64,000 nt of DNA. Source: Helochares maculicollis (lineage: Eukaryota > Arthropoda > Insecta > Coleoptera > Hydrophilidae). The notes below the pieces were generated by a model. That model saw nothing but the letters and a program-made list of their open reading frames with translations. It did no database searches and was not told the DNA's origin. Shown here piece after piece: positions 63,797-64,000 of the stretch. The position numbers were made by a program, and so were the translations under genes. Position 1 is the first letter of the stretch. Every line of letters starts with the position of its first letter. The DNA is taken from positions 16,514 through 80,513 of the forward strand of contig JAWQRO010000020.1 of assembly GCA_033557835.1 (NCBI GenBank), read 5' to 3'.

Positions 63797-64000
63797 CGAG
63801 GTGTGTTCAAAAAGTATCGCGAATTTTGTGTTTTTTCAAAAATTATTTATTTATTCATGAATATCTATTTTGTCCCCTTCAAAGTAATCTCCATGAGATA
63901 TTATACACTTGTGCCCACGTTTTTTCCAATCTTCGAAGCACTTAAGAAAATCATTTTCCTTTATCTTGTTCAGCTCCTCCTTCGATGCCATCTTTATTTC
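63797..64000 (-). mobile_element. 3' end of a mariner element, cut by window edge
   Basis: CGAGGTGTGTTCAAAAAGTA at 63797 follows a TA and reads as a mariner terminal inverted repeat. Inside it, the minus strand encodes an uninterrupted transposase C-terminus with CFEDWKKRGHKCI and GDYFEGDKIDI, then a stop. The open frame through 64000 suggests a younger copy than the other relics. Confidence 0.85.

Overview
The window is animal nuclear DNA, almost certainly from a winged insect. It is AT-rich, with GT..AG introns, mariner and jockey-type transposon relics, and one giant muscle gene. I recognise that gene as projectin, the insect twitchin-family protein (Drosophila bent, bt). It lies on the minus strand and runs leftwards across nearly the whole window. 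I cannot fix the insect order from the sequence.

Reading right to left (5' to 3' of projectin): 62.3-62.6 kb is a probable non-coding first exon with a CCACAT microsatellite. The start codon is at 61979-61981. From 62.0 to 44.3 kb, 12 coding exons (one only 22 nt) encode eight N-terminal immunoglobulin (Ig) domains. From 43.9 to 23.7 kb, 29 small exons encode a PEVK-like elastic segment of up to about 1,090 residues. All of these are phase 0 at both ends, and many are recognisable duplicates. From 23.3 to 11.7 kb come Ig9, a linker, Ig10-14 and the first fibronectin-III (Fn3) domain. From 11.0 kb to the left edge, large exons carry the regular Fn3-Fn3-Ig core. Five complete modules and most of a sixth are present. 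The remaining core and the C-terminal kinase lie beyond position 1. I placed 57 coding exons (about 12.9 kb of coding sequence); their splice phases are compatible at every junction.

Nested in the 911-2710 intron, on the opposite strand, is a complete three-exon chymotrypsin-fold gene (1198-2093). It has lost the catalytic His (Tyr) and Ser (Phe), so it is a non-catalytic serine-protease homologue with a signal peptide.

The other large introns hold decayed mobile DNA: a jockey-like LINE on each strand (7.3-8.6 kb and 15.6-17.5 kb), mariner relics at 14.8-15.1, 29.6-30.5, 56.2-57.1 and 63.8-64.0 kb, and a possible Tc1-like relic at 47.4-48.3 kb. Several local tandem repeats and palindromes are also present. 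No tRNA, rRNA or CRISPR was recognised.

Exon boundaries were set by eye from splice consensus, frame continuity and domain continuity. No alignment or transcript data were available.
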